From a virus, in the IMG/VR virus record IMGVR_UViG_3300006922_000174, positions 1-24,640 of that record: a stretch of 24,640 nt of DNA; one strand, written 5' to 3'. Below the pieces are notes generated by a model. It had not been told where the DNA came from and made no database searches. It saw nothing but the letters and a program-made list of their open reading frames with translations. The translations under genes and the position numbers were made by a program. Shown here piece after piece: positions 7,417 through 13,139 of the stretch. Position 1 is the first letter of the stretch. The number at the start of each line of letters is the position of its first letter.

Positions 7417-8943
7417 TTAGATTAGCGGAGCACTCAAGTTGCTCTTAGTGATTGTAATGTCGATAAGATCAGCCACACCGGAAACCCGGACGCCAACCTG
7501 CGCCTTGACTAAACCTGTAGCCAACTGTGTGGCAGGGTTGATAGTGCTATCAACACGCACGCTGTAACCCGGATCAACCGGAGCGCCTGTGTCATCAAAC
7601 GCCTCATACAGCCCGCCAGCTACCCGAATCGGGTCAAGGAATGCTTTGATCGAAGCACGAATCACACCGAAAGTGTTACCTCGGCCATCAACCACGCTGA
7701 ACACATGGCGTTCCATGCGATCTTCAACACCAAAAACGATATAGTTCATCGTGTCACGCATTGAAATATAGCGCCAGTTTGACTCATCGCTAGAAACCGA
7801 ACGTGCGCCGTAAACCCGGATTGAATCGCCAACCTTGCGGATTGCGTTCACCCGTGCAGCATCCAAGGCATCACCCGTTGCCGGAGTGACATCAGAAGCA
7901 AGACCCTTAAGATTGCGACCGGCTGAAATTGCTCCAGCACCCACTCGCCAAGGACCGCCCGCCTGCTGAACTGCACGACTGCGAGCAGCCGCAGCGTAAG
8001 CCTCAGGAGAGACAGTGATAGTTGCGCCCTGAATTGTGGACTCGCCCGTAGCAAGCTCAGTAATCGCAGGTGCCGCAACCTTCACATGCGGCCAGTAAAA
8101 CGCCATGCTACTAGCATTAGCGTCGGCGTAATAGCCCGCAGCATCCGTCTTAGCGGTACTAGCAGCGTCCGCTGCACCAAACCCACAAAGCGCAATTCGG
8201 TTAAATGCACCAGCGTGAGCCGCAAGAGCATCCCAAACAGCAGAGCCGGTACGACCCGGAGCACACACCGCACCAGTATTTAGGTTAGGTGACAACTTGC
8301 CAGTATCGTCGGTAGCTAGAGCCGCAATGACCTCGGAGTTTGAAACTGCTGAGCCATCCGAAGCGCTACCGCTGAGAGCAGCAGCAGAAGCAATGTCTGG
8401 GTTGTTACTGCTACTGTCGGCCTCTGCGTCGGTCAAAGTAGTTGATGCAACCACTAGGTGATTGACTGCCGAAGCATTAACAAAGTTGATGCCGTCAGAA
8501 ACGTTCACCAAGTCACGTGTCGTCAACAGCGTCGAACCATCTAGAACGAACTGAAGGCGGTAGCCTGCCGAATCAGCGGCGAGAACGGCCACCGAAAGGT
8601 TTGCTGCCCACGCACCAACAGTGCTAGCAGTCAATGTCATTCCGGCAGAAGCGCCAGAGTTTGAGGTCAGTGCAACAGACCCTGCTCCCGCACCAGCACC
8701 AACAACACGCTGCACATGACAACGGGTGCCGCCCTCGTCAAAGTAAGTCTTGACGTGAGCATAAAGATTGCTTGATTTGTAATTTCCGTAGTAGGTCGTG
8801 TAATCGCTAAATGAGCGAAGAAGGGTAGGCTCATCAGTGGGGCCACGTTCAGCCTCGCCCACCATGAATACCTGACCTGCAACGATATCTCCAGCACCTA
8901 CAGGACCAGACCGTACCGCAGTAGTAACGTTAACTCCCGGCAT
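7417..8943 (-). CDS. Contractile tail sheath protein
   Basis: A 508-residue sheath subunit. The N-terminus MPGVNVTTAVRSGPVG and the nearby GQVFMVGEAERGP segment are typical of phage sheath proteins; the C-terminal half has the conserved VNAIRKVGDSIRVYGARS and NWRYISMRDTMNYI blocks near residue 375-405, and ends in the strand-rich DITITKSNLSA tail that links neighbouring subunits. The middle (about residues 90-240) is a Ser/Ala/Thr-rich variable, probably surface-exposed domain. I chose ATG 8943 because GGAGG precedes it at good spacing and the sheath consensus begins there; an in-frame ATG 81 bases further up adds 27 residues that do not look like sheath and has no ribosome site. This gene fixes the phage as contractile-tailed. 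Confidence 0.94.
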   Translation of the reverse strand: MPGVNVTTAVRSGPVGAGDIVAGQVFMVGEAERGPTDEPTLLRSFSDYTTYYGNYKSSNLYAHVKTYFDEGGTRCHVQRVVGAGAGAGSVALTSNSGASAGMTLTASTVGAWAANLSVAVLAADSAGYRLQFVLDGSTLLTTRDLVNVSDGINFVNASAVNHLVVASTTLTDAEADSSSNNPDIASAAALSGSASDGSAVSNSEVIAALATDDTGKLSPNLNTGAVCAPGRTGSAVWDALAAHAGAFNRIALCGFGAADAASTAKTDAAGYYADANASSMAFYWPHVKVAAPAITELATGESTIQGATITVSPEAYAAAARSRAVQQAGGPWRVGAGAISAGRNLKGLASDVTPATGDALDAARVNAIRKVGDSIRVYGARSVSSDESNWRYISMRDTMNYIVFGVEDRMERHVFSVVDGRGNTFGVIRASIKAFLDPIRVAGGLYEAFDDTGAPVDPGYSVRVDSTINPATQLATGLVKAQVGVRVSGVADLIDITITKSNLSAPLI

Positions 8944-9082
8944 TTTAAGCCTCCATTTTCCTTGAATATACAATACCAGTATTGCTTGCCCTGAGGGCGA
9001 AACGCAAAGCGTCTGCTCTGTCAACTATTATATTACCACCAAGTGTCTAGAAGTCGAAGGAACTATATACCTGATAAACAAA
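8944..9082 (-). promoter_or_regulatory. Leader of the sheath gene with possible promoter and inverted repeats
   Basis: The 139-base gap holds, on the minus strand, an exact TATAAT at 9032-9027 without a recognisable -35 at 16-18 bases, so it is only a weak promoter candidate. Downstream are short inverted repeats: ACGC/GCGT, GCCC/GGGC, and CAATAC-TG-GTATTG at 8984-8971. The last few bases carry the GGAGG ribosome site of the sheath gene. A leader of about 75 bases with hairpins suits an abundantly made protein, but no specific motif was identified. Confidence 0.3.
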
Positions 9083-9955
9083 TTAAGACGCAGGGCTTAC
9101 AGCCGTGCTTGGAGCCGAATATGCACCAACCCCAGATGTATTGTTTGCAGCAACCCTAAACAAATAAGGTATACCATTCTGTAGACCCGTAACCACATAA
9201 TGACCATCTGTGCTGCCGGTATCTGTAGTTACAGTAGTCCACGTCAACCCTGAATCAATGGACTGCTGCACAGAATACCCAGAAATTTCATGCACACCAC
9301 CGTTCCACGTAGATTCTTTCCATGATAGTGTGATCTGAGTATCGCCAGAAATGCCTAACAGATTCGTGGGAGCAACCGCAGTAATCGGCAAAGGGGTCAC
9401 TGCGACATCGGAGCTAGTGAACACTCCAAGAGAGGTGTGATCAATAACTTCTTCCAAAGCAAGGTCATACGCAATATATGCACCGGCCAGCAACCGCTCT
9501 CCCTTAATTAAAGTTAAATCAGAAAACTCTTCTCTAATCGTGCCTTCGTCAATCTTCGGAGAACATGGAACAGCAGCATCATACTCCGACAAGGACGGTC
9601 CATCCATCAAAGCTTCCCGAACAACCGTAGTTAGATTGTCACGCTGTTCTGTGACAGTTTCGGCTCCCTGATCACGCACCCAAATATATGTACGCATCTC
9701 ATACACAACACGAAAGTTTGGGTCATGGTCAAACTCGTAACCTTCTCTTGTAATTGAACGAGTATTAATCACCAGCGAGATAATCGTGGGCCAAGCATCC
9801 AAAGAAAAAGGCTCATAGCTAAGATAGCGGCGGGGGTCGGGTAACTGCTTTGAACTTAATGTCCAGTTGTTTCGATACGTAATCAACCGAGACGGTAAGT
9901 CGTTACCTAAATAATTTGAAACATAGTTTTTAGCAAATCTAGGTCCTGACATCAT
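9083..9955 (-). CDS. Probable tail terminator/completion protein with C-terminal Fn3 domain
   Basis: A 290-residue protein just upstream of the sheath gene. Residues 1-190 fit the slot and style of tail terminator/neck proteins: a conserved-looking LDAWPTIISLVINTRSI strand, a FRVVYEMRTYIWVRD strand and a helix (TEQRDNLTTVVREALMDGP), as in proteins of the gpU/gp-terminator group. Residues 195-288 are a clear fibronectin type III domain: APTNLLG start, ITLSWKES with the core Trp, ISGYSVQQS, a WTTV strand, TGLQNGIPYLFRVAA with the core Tyr and the closing AAN-TSGVGAYSAPS. Fn3 domains are common add-ons on virion surfaces and may bind host polysaccharide. ATG 9955 is one base after the upstream stop; GGGAGG sits inside the upstream gene. 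The terminator role is from order; Fn3 is firm. Confidence 0.65.
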   Translation of the reverse strand: MMSGPRFAKNYVSNYLGNDLPSRLITYRNNWTLSSKQLPDPRRYLSYEPFSLDAWPTIISLVINTRSITREGYEFDHDPNFRVVYEMRTYIWVRDQGAETVTEQRDNLTTVVREALMDGPSLSEYDAAVPCSPKIDEGTIREEFSDLTLIKGERLLAGAYIAYDLALEEVIDHTSLGVFTSSDVAVTPLPITAVAPTNLLGISGDTQITLSWKESTWNGGVHEISGYSVQQSIDSGLTWTTVTTDTGSTDGHYVVTGLQNGIPYLFRVAANNTSGVGAYSAPSTAVSPAS

Positions 9956-9956
9956 T

Positions 9957-10451
9957 TTACATCAATCCTCCCGGAGTCTTCATACCCACTGAGCCGTGGA
10001 CCAGATACTCGCCAACAGCGTGTGCTGCACGGTCTGCCAATAGTTTAGGCAAAAATAGTGGCTTTCGCTGAGCCATGTTACTAGTGCCACTCTGGTGGAA
10101 CTGTGCATAAGGTATCTTGGTACCGAACTCTGCTGTTCTAGCACCCATATCCCGCACGGCCCCCCGCCCACTATTCATAGTCAGGCTATTCTCTAAGGCA
10201 CCAGTACGGACCAATATGCCCTCTGCCCCATAGTTTGCAATCTTCCAAGAAGCATACTGTGGCTCTAACGGCTTCCACGGAAAGCCAGACGTGGCACCCT
10301 TCGTTTTAAAATTATCACGATGAGCTTCTTGCAACTCTTGAAACATCCAGCGGAATACGGGTTTAAAATTTCTTGATCTACGCAGAATCTTGCCAAAGCG
10401 TCTATCTGCCCTAGAAGTGTCAACGTCTACAATTCGGACTTGTACACGCAT
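9957..10451 (-). CDS. Phage virion morphogenesis protein (Mu gpG/HK97 gp10-like)
   Basis: A 164-residue basic protein. Key features are the N-terminal helix with many Arg residues, the FPWKPLEPQYASWK segment (residues about 57-70), LVRTGALENSL, FGTKIPYAQFHQSG and QRKPLFLPKL, which together match the phage virion morphogenesis / HK97 gp10-like tail-completion family. Such proteins act at the neck, joining head and tail or finishing the tail tube. The ATG at 10451 is one base after the stop of the connector gene and the next gene follows after one base, so the three are probably translationally coupled. Complete, with the normal length for the family. Confidence 0.72.
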   Translation of the reverse strand: MRVQVRIVDVDTSRADRRFGKILRRSRNFKPVFRWMFQELQEAHRDNFKTKGATSGFPWKPLEPQYASWKIANYGAEGILVRTGALENSLTMNSGRGAVRDMGARTAEFGTKIPYAQFHQSGTSNMAQRKPLFLPKLLADRAAHAVGEYLVHGSVGMKTPGGLM

Positions 10452-10452
10452 C

Positions 10453-11094
10453 TCAGGAAACCCTTACTCTACGATACCTTTTGATACTCATTAACTCACG
10501 ATCCGAAAAACCAGTCTCAACAGGAGCCACGTTTCGTGTTGTTAAATCTTTAAGGCCCACAACATCGTCATGCATATTTTGCATCTCCCGAGTCGCTGCA
10601 CGAAGTAAAAGTATCTTAAAAGCTTTGATGTTAGCCCCATCCAAGCCCGCAGTATACGTAACTTCAACACGATCATTCGCATAGGCATTAAACAAATCAA
10701 TGCCATAATCCCTCGTTACATAGTCTCGCTCAGCAACCTGAGCCGTAGCAGTCGCCCCCGCCGAAGCAGGAGTAATTCCCACCGACGACACAGACACAAC
10801 AGGACTATTCTCTAAGTACAGTGTGTACATAGGCGTATAGATCACTCCCGGAGAAGTTAAAGCCGTGGAAGGATCGGTCGTGTAATTGTAGTAATACTGA
10901 TTATTCACGACACCTCGTCCCACGTCAGGAACCCGATACGTCTCCGTAAACGAGACCTGCTCAACAGGACGCCGAAGGTATGCCTCAAGCTCAGCCTGTA
11001 GACCGTCAATAACAAACTGAGCGGCGTCTTCTTGGACATTCGTAAATGAAATATCCATATAGGTTGTTATATCAGAAACTGTGATTAGGGCCAT
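10453..11094 (-). CDS. Head-tail connector (adaptor) protein
   Basis: A 213-residue protein of head-tail connector type. The N-terminal half opens with a helix (NVQEDAAQFVIDGLQAELEAYLRRPV), the pattern of gp6/gp15-type adaptors, in which a helix bundle with a conserved Leu-x-Arg-Pro end leads to a beta region (FTETYRVPD, SPVVSVSSV, RDYGIDLFNAYANDRVEVTYTAG). The VEVTYTAG strand and the following ALL-helical stretch with REMQNMHDDVVGLK are characteristic. These proteins form a ring below the portal. GAGGTG precedes the ATG at 11094. It begins the neck/tail block after the non-structural cassette and is coupled to the next gene by a one-base gap. Confidence 0.7.
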   Translation of the reverse strand: MALITVSDITTYMDISFTNVQEDAAQFVIDGLQAELEAYLRRPVEQVSFTETYRVPDVGRGVVNNQYYYNYTTDPSTALTSPGVIYTPMYTLYLENSPVVSVSSVGITPASAGATATAQVAERDYVTRDYGIDLFNAYANDRVEVTYTAGLDGANIKAFKILLLRAATREMQNMHDDVVGLKDLTTRNVAPVETGFSDRELMSIKRYRRVRVS

Positions 11095-11113
11095 GCCGTC
11101 ACCTCAACTAGAA

Positions 11114-11266
11114 TTAAGACCTGTTTCGGCCACGACGTAAACGATTAGCGCCACGACGAAGCCCTCTAGCAAGACCACGACGAAGACGTGTCAGTAAGCC
11201 TGGACGGCGAGAACCGGCATCTTCTGGATCAAGTTCTTCGTCATCAACATCAATTGGATCGGGCAT
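11114..11266 (-). CDS. 50-residue Arg-rich small protein
   Basis: A short gene in an otherwise empty gap. The ATG at 11266 is preceded by GAGGAGG at ideal spacing, one of the best ribosome sites in the window. The product has an acidic first part (PDPIDVDDEELDPED) and a strongly basic second part with repeated LRRGL/ARGLRRG/NRLRRGR units containing about 14 Arg, ending NRS at TAA 11116-11114. The basic half could bind DNA or RNA, or form an amphipathic helix at a membrane; the acidic half may shield or neutralise it. It lies immediately upstream of the connector gene. I know no family for it. A virion DNA-packaging or neck-associated role is possible but unsupported. The strong ribosome site and biased composition argue for a real gene. 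Confidence 0.72.
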   Translation of the reverse strand: MPDPIDVDDEELDPEDAGSRRPGLLTRLRRGLARGLRRGANRLRRGRNRS

Positions 11267-11336
11267 AAGTTCCTCCTCGGTAACGACCGCTACTTATATA
11301 TGATACCGCACCTTGGTGGGTTATACAGATTACTCT

Positions 11337-11840
11337 TTAAGAGTAAGAAGCAAGAGGAAAAAAGAAACTCCCGTCCAGCAGCATAACCCCAATAACAGAG
11401 TATCCCACAATATCAAGATATGTGTCGTGCAGGCTTTCGTTTTGGGCCTGACGCCCCTGCAAAAGCAAGTTCTCTAAGCGTGCGACCTTATCATGAAGCC
11501 TAAGTAAAAGACCAGACTGTCCAAAACGTGCAATATTGTTTGGCCCGTAATCTCTCTGTTTGCTGCACAACGTTTCGACTGTCTCAGCCTCGTCAAGACG
11601 CCCACTGGCCGCAATAGCCAAACGAGCCATAGTTGTCCAGTCAACTTGTGTAGGGATGGCGTTGCTATTGTTGAAGTACTTATCAATCATGGAATCCAAG
11701 TGAACCCGGATACGCTCTCTAAGGTCAGCTACCGAAGGGGCCAACGCCCCAACATGGGGGTCACCTGTTGAAAAGATAACTTTAGAAATATAGGCAGCAG
11801 ACTCATCCCACGTGGTAGCTGAAGCGTCAACGGTTGTCAT
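11337..11840 (-). CDS. Nucleotide modification-associated domain 1 (Nmad1/DUF1599) protein
   Basis: A 167-residue protein. The second half has the DUF1599/Nmad1 signature: CSKQRDYGPNNIARFG (residues 92-107, with Lys94, Tyr98, Gly99, Pro100, Asn101-102), LRLHDKVARLENLL (113-126), ESLHDTYLDIVGYSVI (135-150, with Glu135, Asp139, Asp143, Tyr147). This helical all-alpha fold resembles MazG-type nucleotide-handling proteins, and the family was named from its association with phage DNA modification systems. The first 85 residues are less conserved. It overlaps the upstream membrane-protein gene by 14 bases, so the two are coupled; the site before ATG 11840 (AGGCAG) is weak. No DNA-modifying enzyme is seen in the window, so substrate and role are open. 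Confidence 0.72.
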   Translation of the reverse strand: MTTVDASATTWDESAAYISKVIFSTGDPHVGALAPSVADLRERIRVHLDSMIDKYFNNSNAIPTQVDWTTMARLAIAASGRLDEAETVETLCSKQRDYGPNNIARFGQSGLLLRLHDKVARLENLLLQGRQAQNESLHDTYLDIVGYSVIGVMLLDGSFFFPLASYS

Positions 11841-12138
11841 ACGACCGACTAACTGCCTGAGAAATACCCACCTTCAACAAGAATAAGAACCATACAAGTC
11901 CTGTGAGCACAAACGCATCCACATACCCGATACCGGGGCGAAACACCTCAATGTCCTCCCAAGCACGATTGACCGTACTGTTAATACGCATAATCGCAAG
12001 CGCTGATAAAGCGTTTACCATAATGAACGTCACAATGCCAATGTAAGCGTTTGAGGGGGACGAACGAGTCGTAGAATTTTCTTCAGTTAACTTAGTCAAC
12101 ACCTTCTCCCAATCTTGATCTTTATCTGCCTTAGACAT
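11827..12138 (-). CDS. Two-helix membrane protein, function unknown
   Basis: A 103-residue protein with two clear membrane segments: about residues 31-50 (YIGIVTFIMVNALSALAIM) and 72-91 (YVDAFVLTGLVWFLFLLKV). The N-terminus (1-30) is charged and polar, the 20-residue loop between helices is acidic with NRAWEDIEVFRPG, and the C-terminus is short and basic. Size and two helices would suit a holin, but no lysis genes are nearby and the long hydrophilic N-terminus is equally compatible with a superinfection-exclusion or other envelope protein. AAGGAG lies upstream of the ATG at 12138, and it overlaps the stop of the HA/HTH gene by eight bases and the start of the Nmad1 gene by 14, so it is part of a tight operon. 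Confidence 0.75.
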   Translation of the reverse strand: MSKADKDQDWEKVLTKLTEENSTTRSSPSNAYIGIVTFIMVNALSALAIMRINSTVNRAWEDIEVFRPGIGYVDAFVLTGLVWFLFLLKVGISQAVSRSYDNR

Positions 12139-12514
12139 AACTCTCCTTAACTATTTGATGCACTCTTTGTCTAGATAAACCATACTGCTTAGCAATAGAC
12201 GATAGTGACATTCCAGACTTGTGTCTTGTCAAGATATCCGTGTTGCGGATCGTCACCTCGTTCTTTGACTTTGGTCCAGGGCGCACAGGTCCCCATTCCC
12301 AACTAGGAAGCCCTTCAAGCAGGGCAATTCTGTCTTCCGGGAGAGCCTTCTGCTTGTAACGGGTACGCATATAGCTAACCCAGTTACCTAAGTTGATTTC
12401 TTCTCCGTCAGGTAAGAACTCTATATGCCCACTAGGGGGCATTGCATCCCCGTACCGGTTATAGTACTGAACCAAAGCAGTGTAATGTTTTTTCCAGCGC
12501 TCATGGTGATTCAT
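12131..12514 (-). CDS. Helicase-associated (HA) domain + HTH DNA-binding protein
   Basis: A 127-residue protein starting at ATG 12514. Residues about 5-75 resemble the helicase-associated (HA) domain: WKKHYTALVQYYNRYGDAMPP, then LGNWVSYMRTRYKQKAL, DRIALLEGLPSWEWG, with the conserved Trp, Tyr and LE-x-LPxWxW ends. HA domains are small nucleic-acid-binding helical units. Residues about 97-121 carry a helix-turn-helix (MSLSSIAKQYGLSRQRVHQIV) of sigma region-4/recombinase type. A proline-rich linker (PVRPGPKSK) joins them. The promoter's -10 element ends six bases before ATG 12514, so I prefer this start; an in-frame TTG six codons upstream lies within the -10 region. It is likely a DNA-binding regulator leading the four-gene operon, but its target is unknown. 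Confidence 0.77.
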   Translation of the reverse strand: MNHHERWKKHYTALVQYYNRYGDAMPPSGHIEFLPDGEEINLGNWVSYMRTRYKQKALPEDRIALLEGLPSWEWGPVRPGPKSKNEVTIRNTDILTRHKSGMSLSSIAKQYGLSRQRVHQIVKESYV

Positions 12515-12520
12515 AGAAGT

Positions 12521-12549
12521 ATGATAATACAACTACAAAGAGTTGTCAA
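12521..12549 (-). promoter_or_regulatory. Consensus-like sigma70 promoter, leaderless geometry
   Basis: On the minus strand an exact TTGACA (12549-12544) is 17 bases from TATCAT (12526-12521), five of six matches to the -10 consensus. The spacer is ideal. Six bases lie between the -10 and the ATG at 12514, so transcripts should begin at or within a base or two of the start codon. It follows the stop of the 117-residue gene by seven bases and would drive the HA/HTH, membrane and Nmad1 genes. Confidence 0.72.
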
Positions 12550-12556
12550 GCCGACC

Positions 12557-12910
12557 TCAAGATAACTGGATTTCTTTTGATAACGACCGGAGTCGTCTCA
12601 CAGTCTCGGCAGTCCCTACTCTCTCAGACCACTCTACAATATCCTCATTAACTTCTAACTCAATTGCTTCCCAACATCGAATAAACTGTGCCCGGTAAAC
12701 AGCAGGCACGGAATCCACTAAGTAAAAAAAGTCATCAACATCTGGATACTGGCTGAACCCGCAAATAGAAGCCAACGCAAAAGGAAGAGACACATGCCCT
12801 TCAGGCGTTAGAGGAATAGTGGTTGAAAGTCCATTAAATTGAACCATATCAGCAAGATACATTAAATCAATAAATATTTTGTGATCTTTAAAATCTTGAA
12901 GAGAAGGCAC
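12557..12910 (-). CDS. Hypothetical 117-residue protein
   Basis: Function not recognised. The protein is acidic and mostly helical: FKDHKIFIDLMYLADMVQ at the start, a strand and turn around TTIPLTPEGHVSL, a single CGFSQYP turn, then helices DVDDFFYLVDSV, VYRAQFIRCWEAIELEV and ETVRRLRSLSKEI. No membrane segment or signal peptide is seen. The start is GTG at 12910; the frame is closed by TAA four codons upstream, which leaves little freedom. There is no Shine-Dalgarno sequence; a weak promoter with -10 six bases upstream could give a leaderless transcript. It lies between the possible structured RNA and the HA/HTH promoter. The product could be a small regulator or host-takeover protein, but there is no direct evidence. 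Confidence 0.75.
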   Translation of the reverse strand: MPSLQDFKDHKIFIDLMYLADMVQFNGLSTTIPLTPEGHVSLPFALASICGFSQYPDVDDFFYLVDSVPAVYRAQFIRCWEAIELEVNEDIVEWSERVGTAETVRRLRSLSKEIQLS

Positions 12911-12916
12911 ACTACT

Positions 12917-12946
12917 ATCTTAAACGCCAAGCGGGGTCCGGTGCAA
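12917..12946 (-). promoter_or_regulatory. Weak promoter candidate for the 117-residue gene
   Basis: On the minus strand TTGCAC (12946-12941) is 18 bases from TAAGAT (12922-12917), which ends six bases before the GTG at 12910. The -35 matches only three of six positions and lies inside a hairpin loop. It is listed because the distance to the start codon equals that of the two stronger leaderless-type promoters. Confidence 0.35.
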
Positions 12947-12961
12947 GTGACCGAACCCCGC
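12931..12961 (-). terminator. GC-rich hairpin, possible terminator of a small transcript
   Basis: GCGGGGT (12931-12937) pairs with ACCCCGC (12955-12961); after a two-base mismatch GGT pairs with ACC around a seven-base loop. On the minus strand it is followed by TTGGCGTTT, only a weak U-tract. It could end transcription from the RNR unit or from the short promoter at 13049-13075, or protect an mRNA end. Hairpin is certain from sequence; terminator function is not. Confidence 0.5.
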
Positions 12962-12987
12962 CTAGATAATTTGATTGCTTCTCGATC

Positions 12988-13045
12988 ACCGGCACTTTAA
13001 CCGATATTCACAATCTCCTCCTTCGGGGTTAGCCTACTTGCCGGT
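12988..13045 (-). ncRNA. Structured intergenic RNA candidate between RNR and the 117-residue gene
   Basis: On the minus strand ACCGGCA (13045-13039) pairs perfectly with TGCCGGT (12994-12988), closing 44 bases. Inside, TAACC and GGTTA pair, or TAA(CC)CCGA pairs with TCGGTTA with a two-base bulge. Either way an apical loop shows an exposed AAGGAGGAG, followed by GTG with a four-codon frame to TAA. A promoter-like sequence ends just upstream and a GC-rich hairpin follows about 27 bases downstream, so a discrete small RNA of about 115 bases is possible. It could also be a leader element of the 117-residue gene. It matches no riboswitch or tRNA I know. Confidence 0.4.
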
Positions 13046-13048
13046 ACA

Positions 13049-13075
13049 AGTATAATCTATATCCCAAACTTTCAA
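13049..13075 (-). promoter_or_regulatory. Promoter candidate upstream of the structured RNA
   Basis: On the minus strand TTGAAA (13075-13070) and TATACT (13054-13049), each five of six to consensus, are separated by 15 bases, shorter than ideal. The predicted start of transcription would fall at the first bases of the ACCGGCA stem. An exact TATAAT at about 13100 has no -35 and was not used. Confidence 0.35.
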
Positions 13076-13117
13076 CGGCTTGCAACTTTAGAAATTATAA
13101 TACCCCGAATGTATTGA

Positions 13118-13134
13118 TGGCGCTTACTACGCCA
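13118..13134 (-). other. Small hairpin after the RNR stop codon
   Basis: TGGCG (13118-13122) and CGCCA (13130-13134) flank a seven-base loop, beginning about five bases after the RNR TGA. No U-tract follows on the minus strand, so this is at best an mRNA-end structure. Together with the structured RNA and hairpin entries it accounts for what I see in the 229-base gap 12911-13139. Confidence 0.25.
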
Positions 13135-13139
13135 CTAGG

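Noticed and set aside
8944-9024. Upstream in-frame ATG for the sheath gene at 9024
   Set aside because: It would add 27 residues unlike sheath N-termini, lacks a ribosome site, and bypasses the well-placed GGAGG and the MPGVNV start at 8943.
12515-12532. TTG start for the HA/HTH gene
   Set aside because: The TTG lies within the spacer and -10 of a near-consensus promoter, so transcripts would not include it.
12988-13045. tRNA-like element with a seven-base acceptor-type stem
   Set aside because: The span of 58 bases is too short, and no T-loop (GGTTC-RA) or anticodon arm can be drawn; kept only as a structured RNA candidate.
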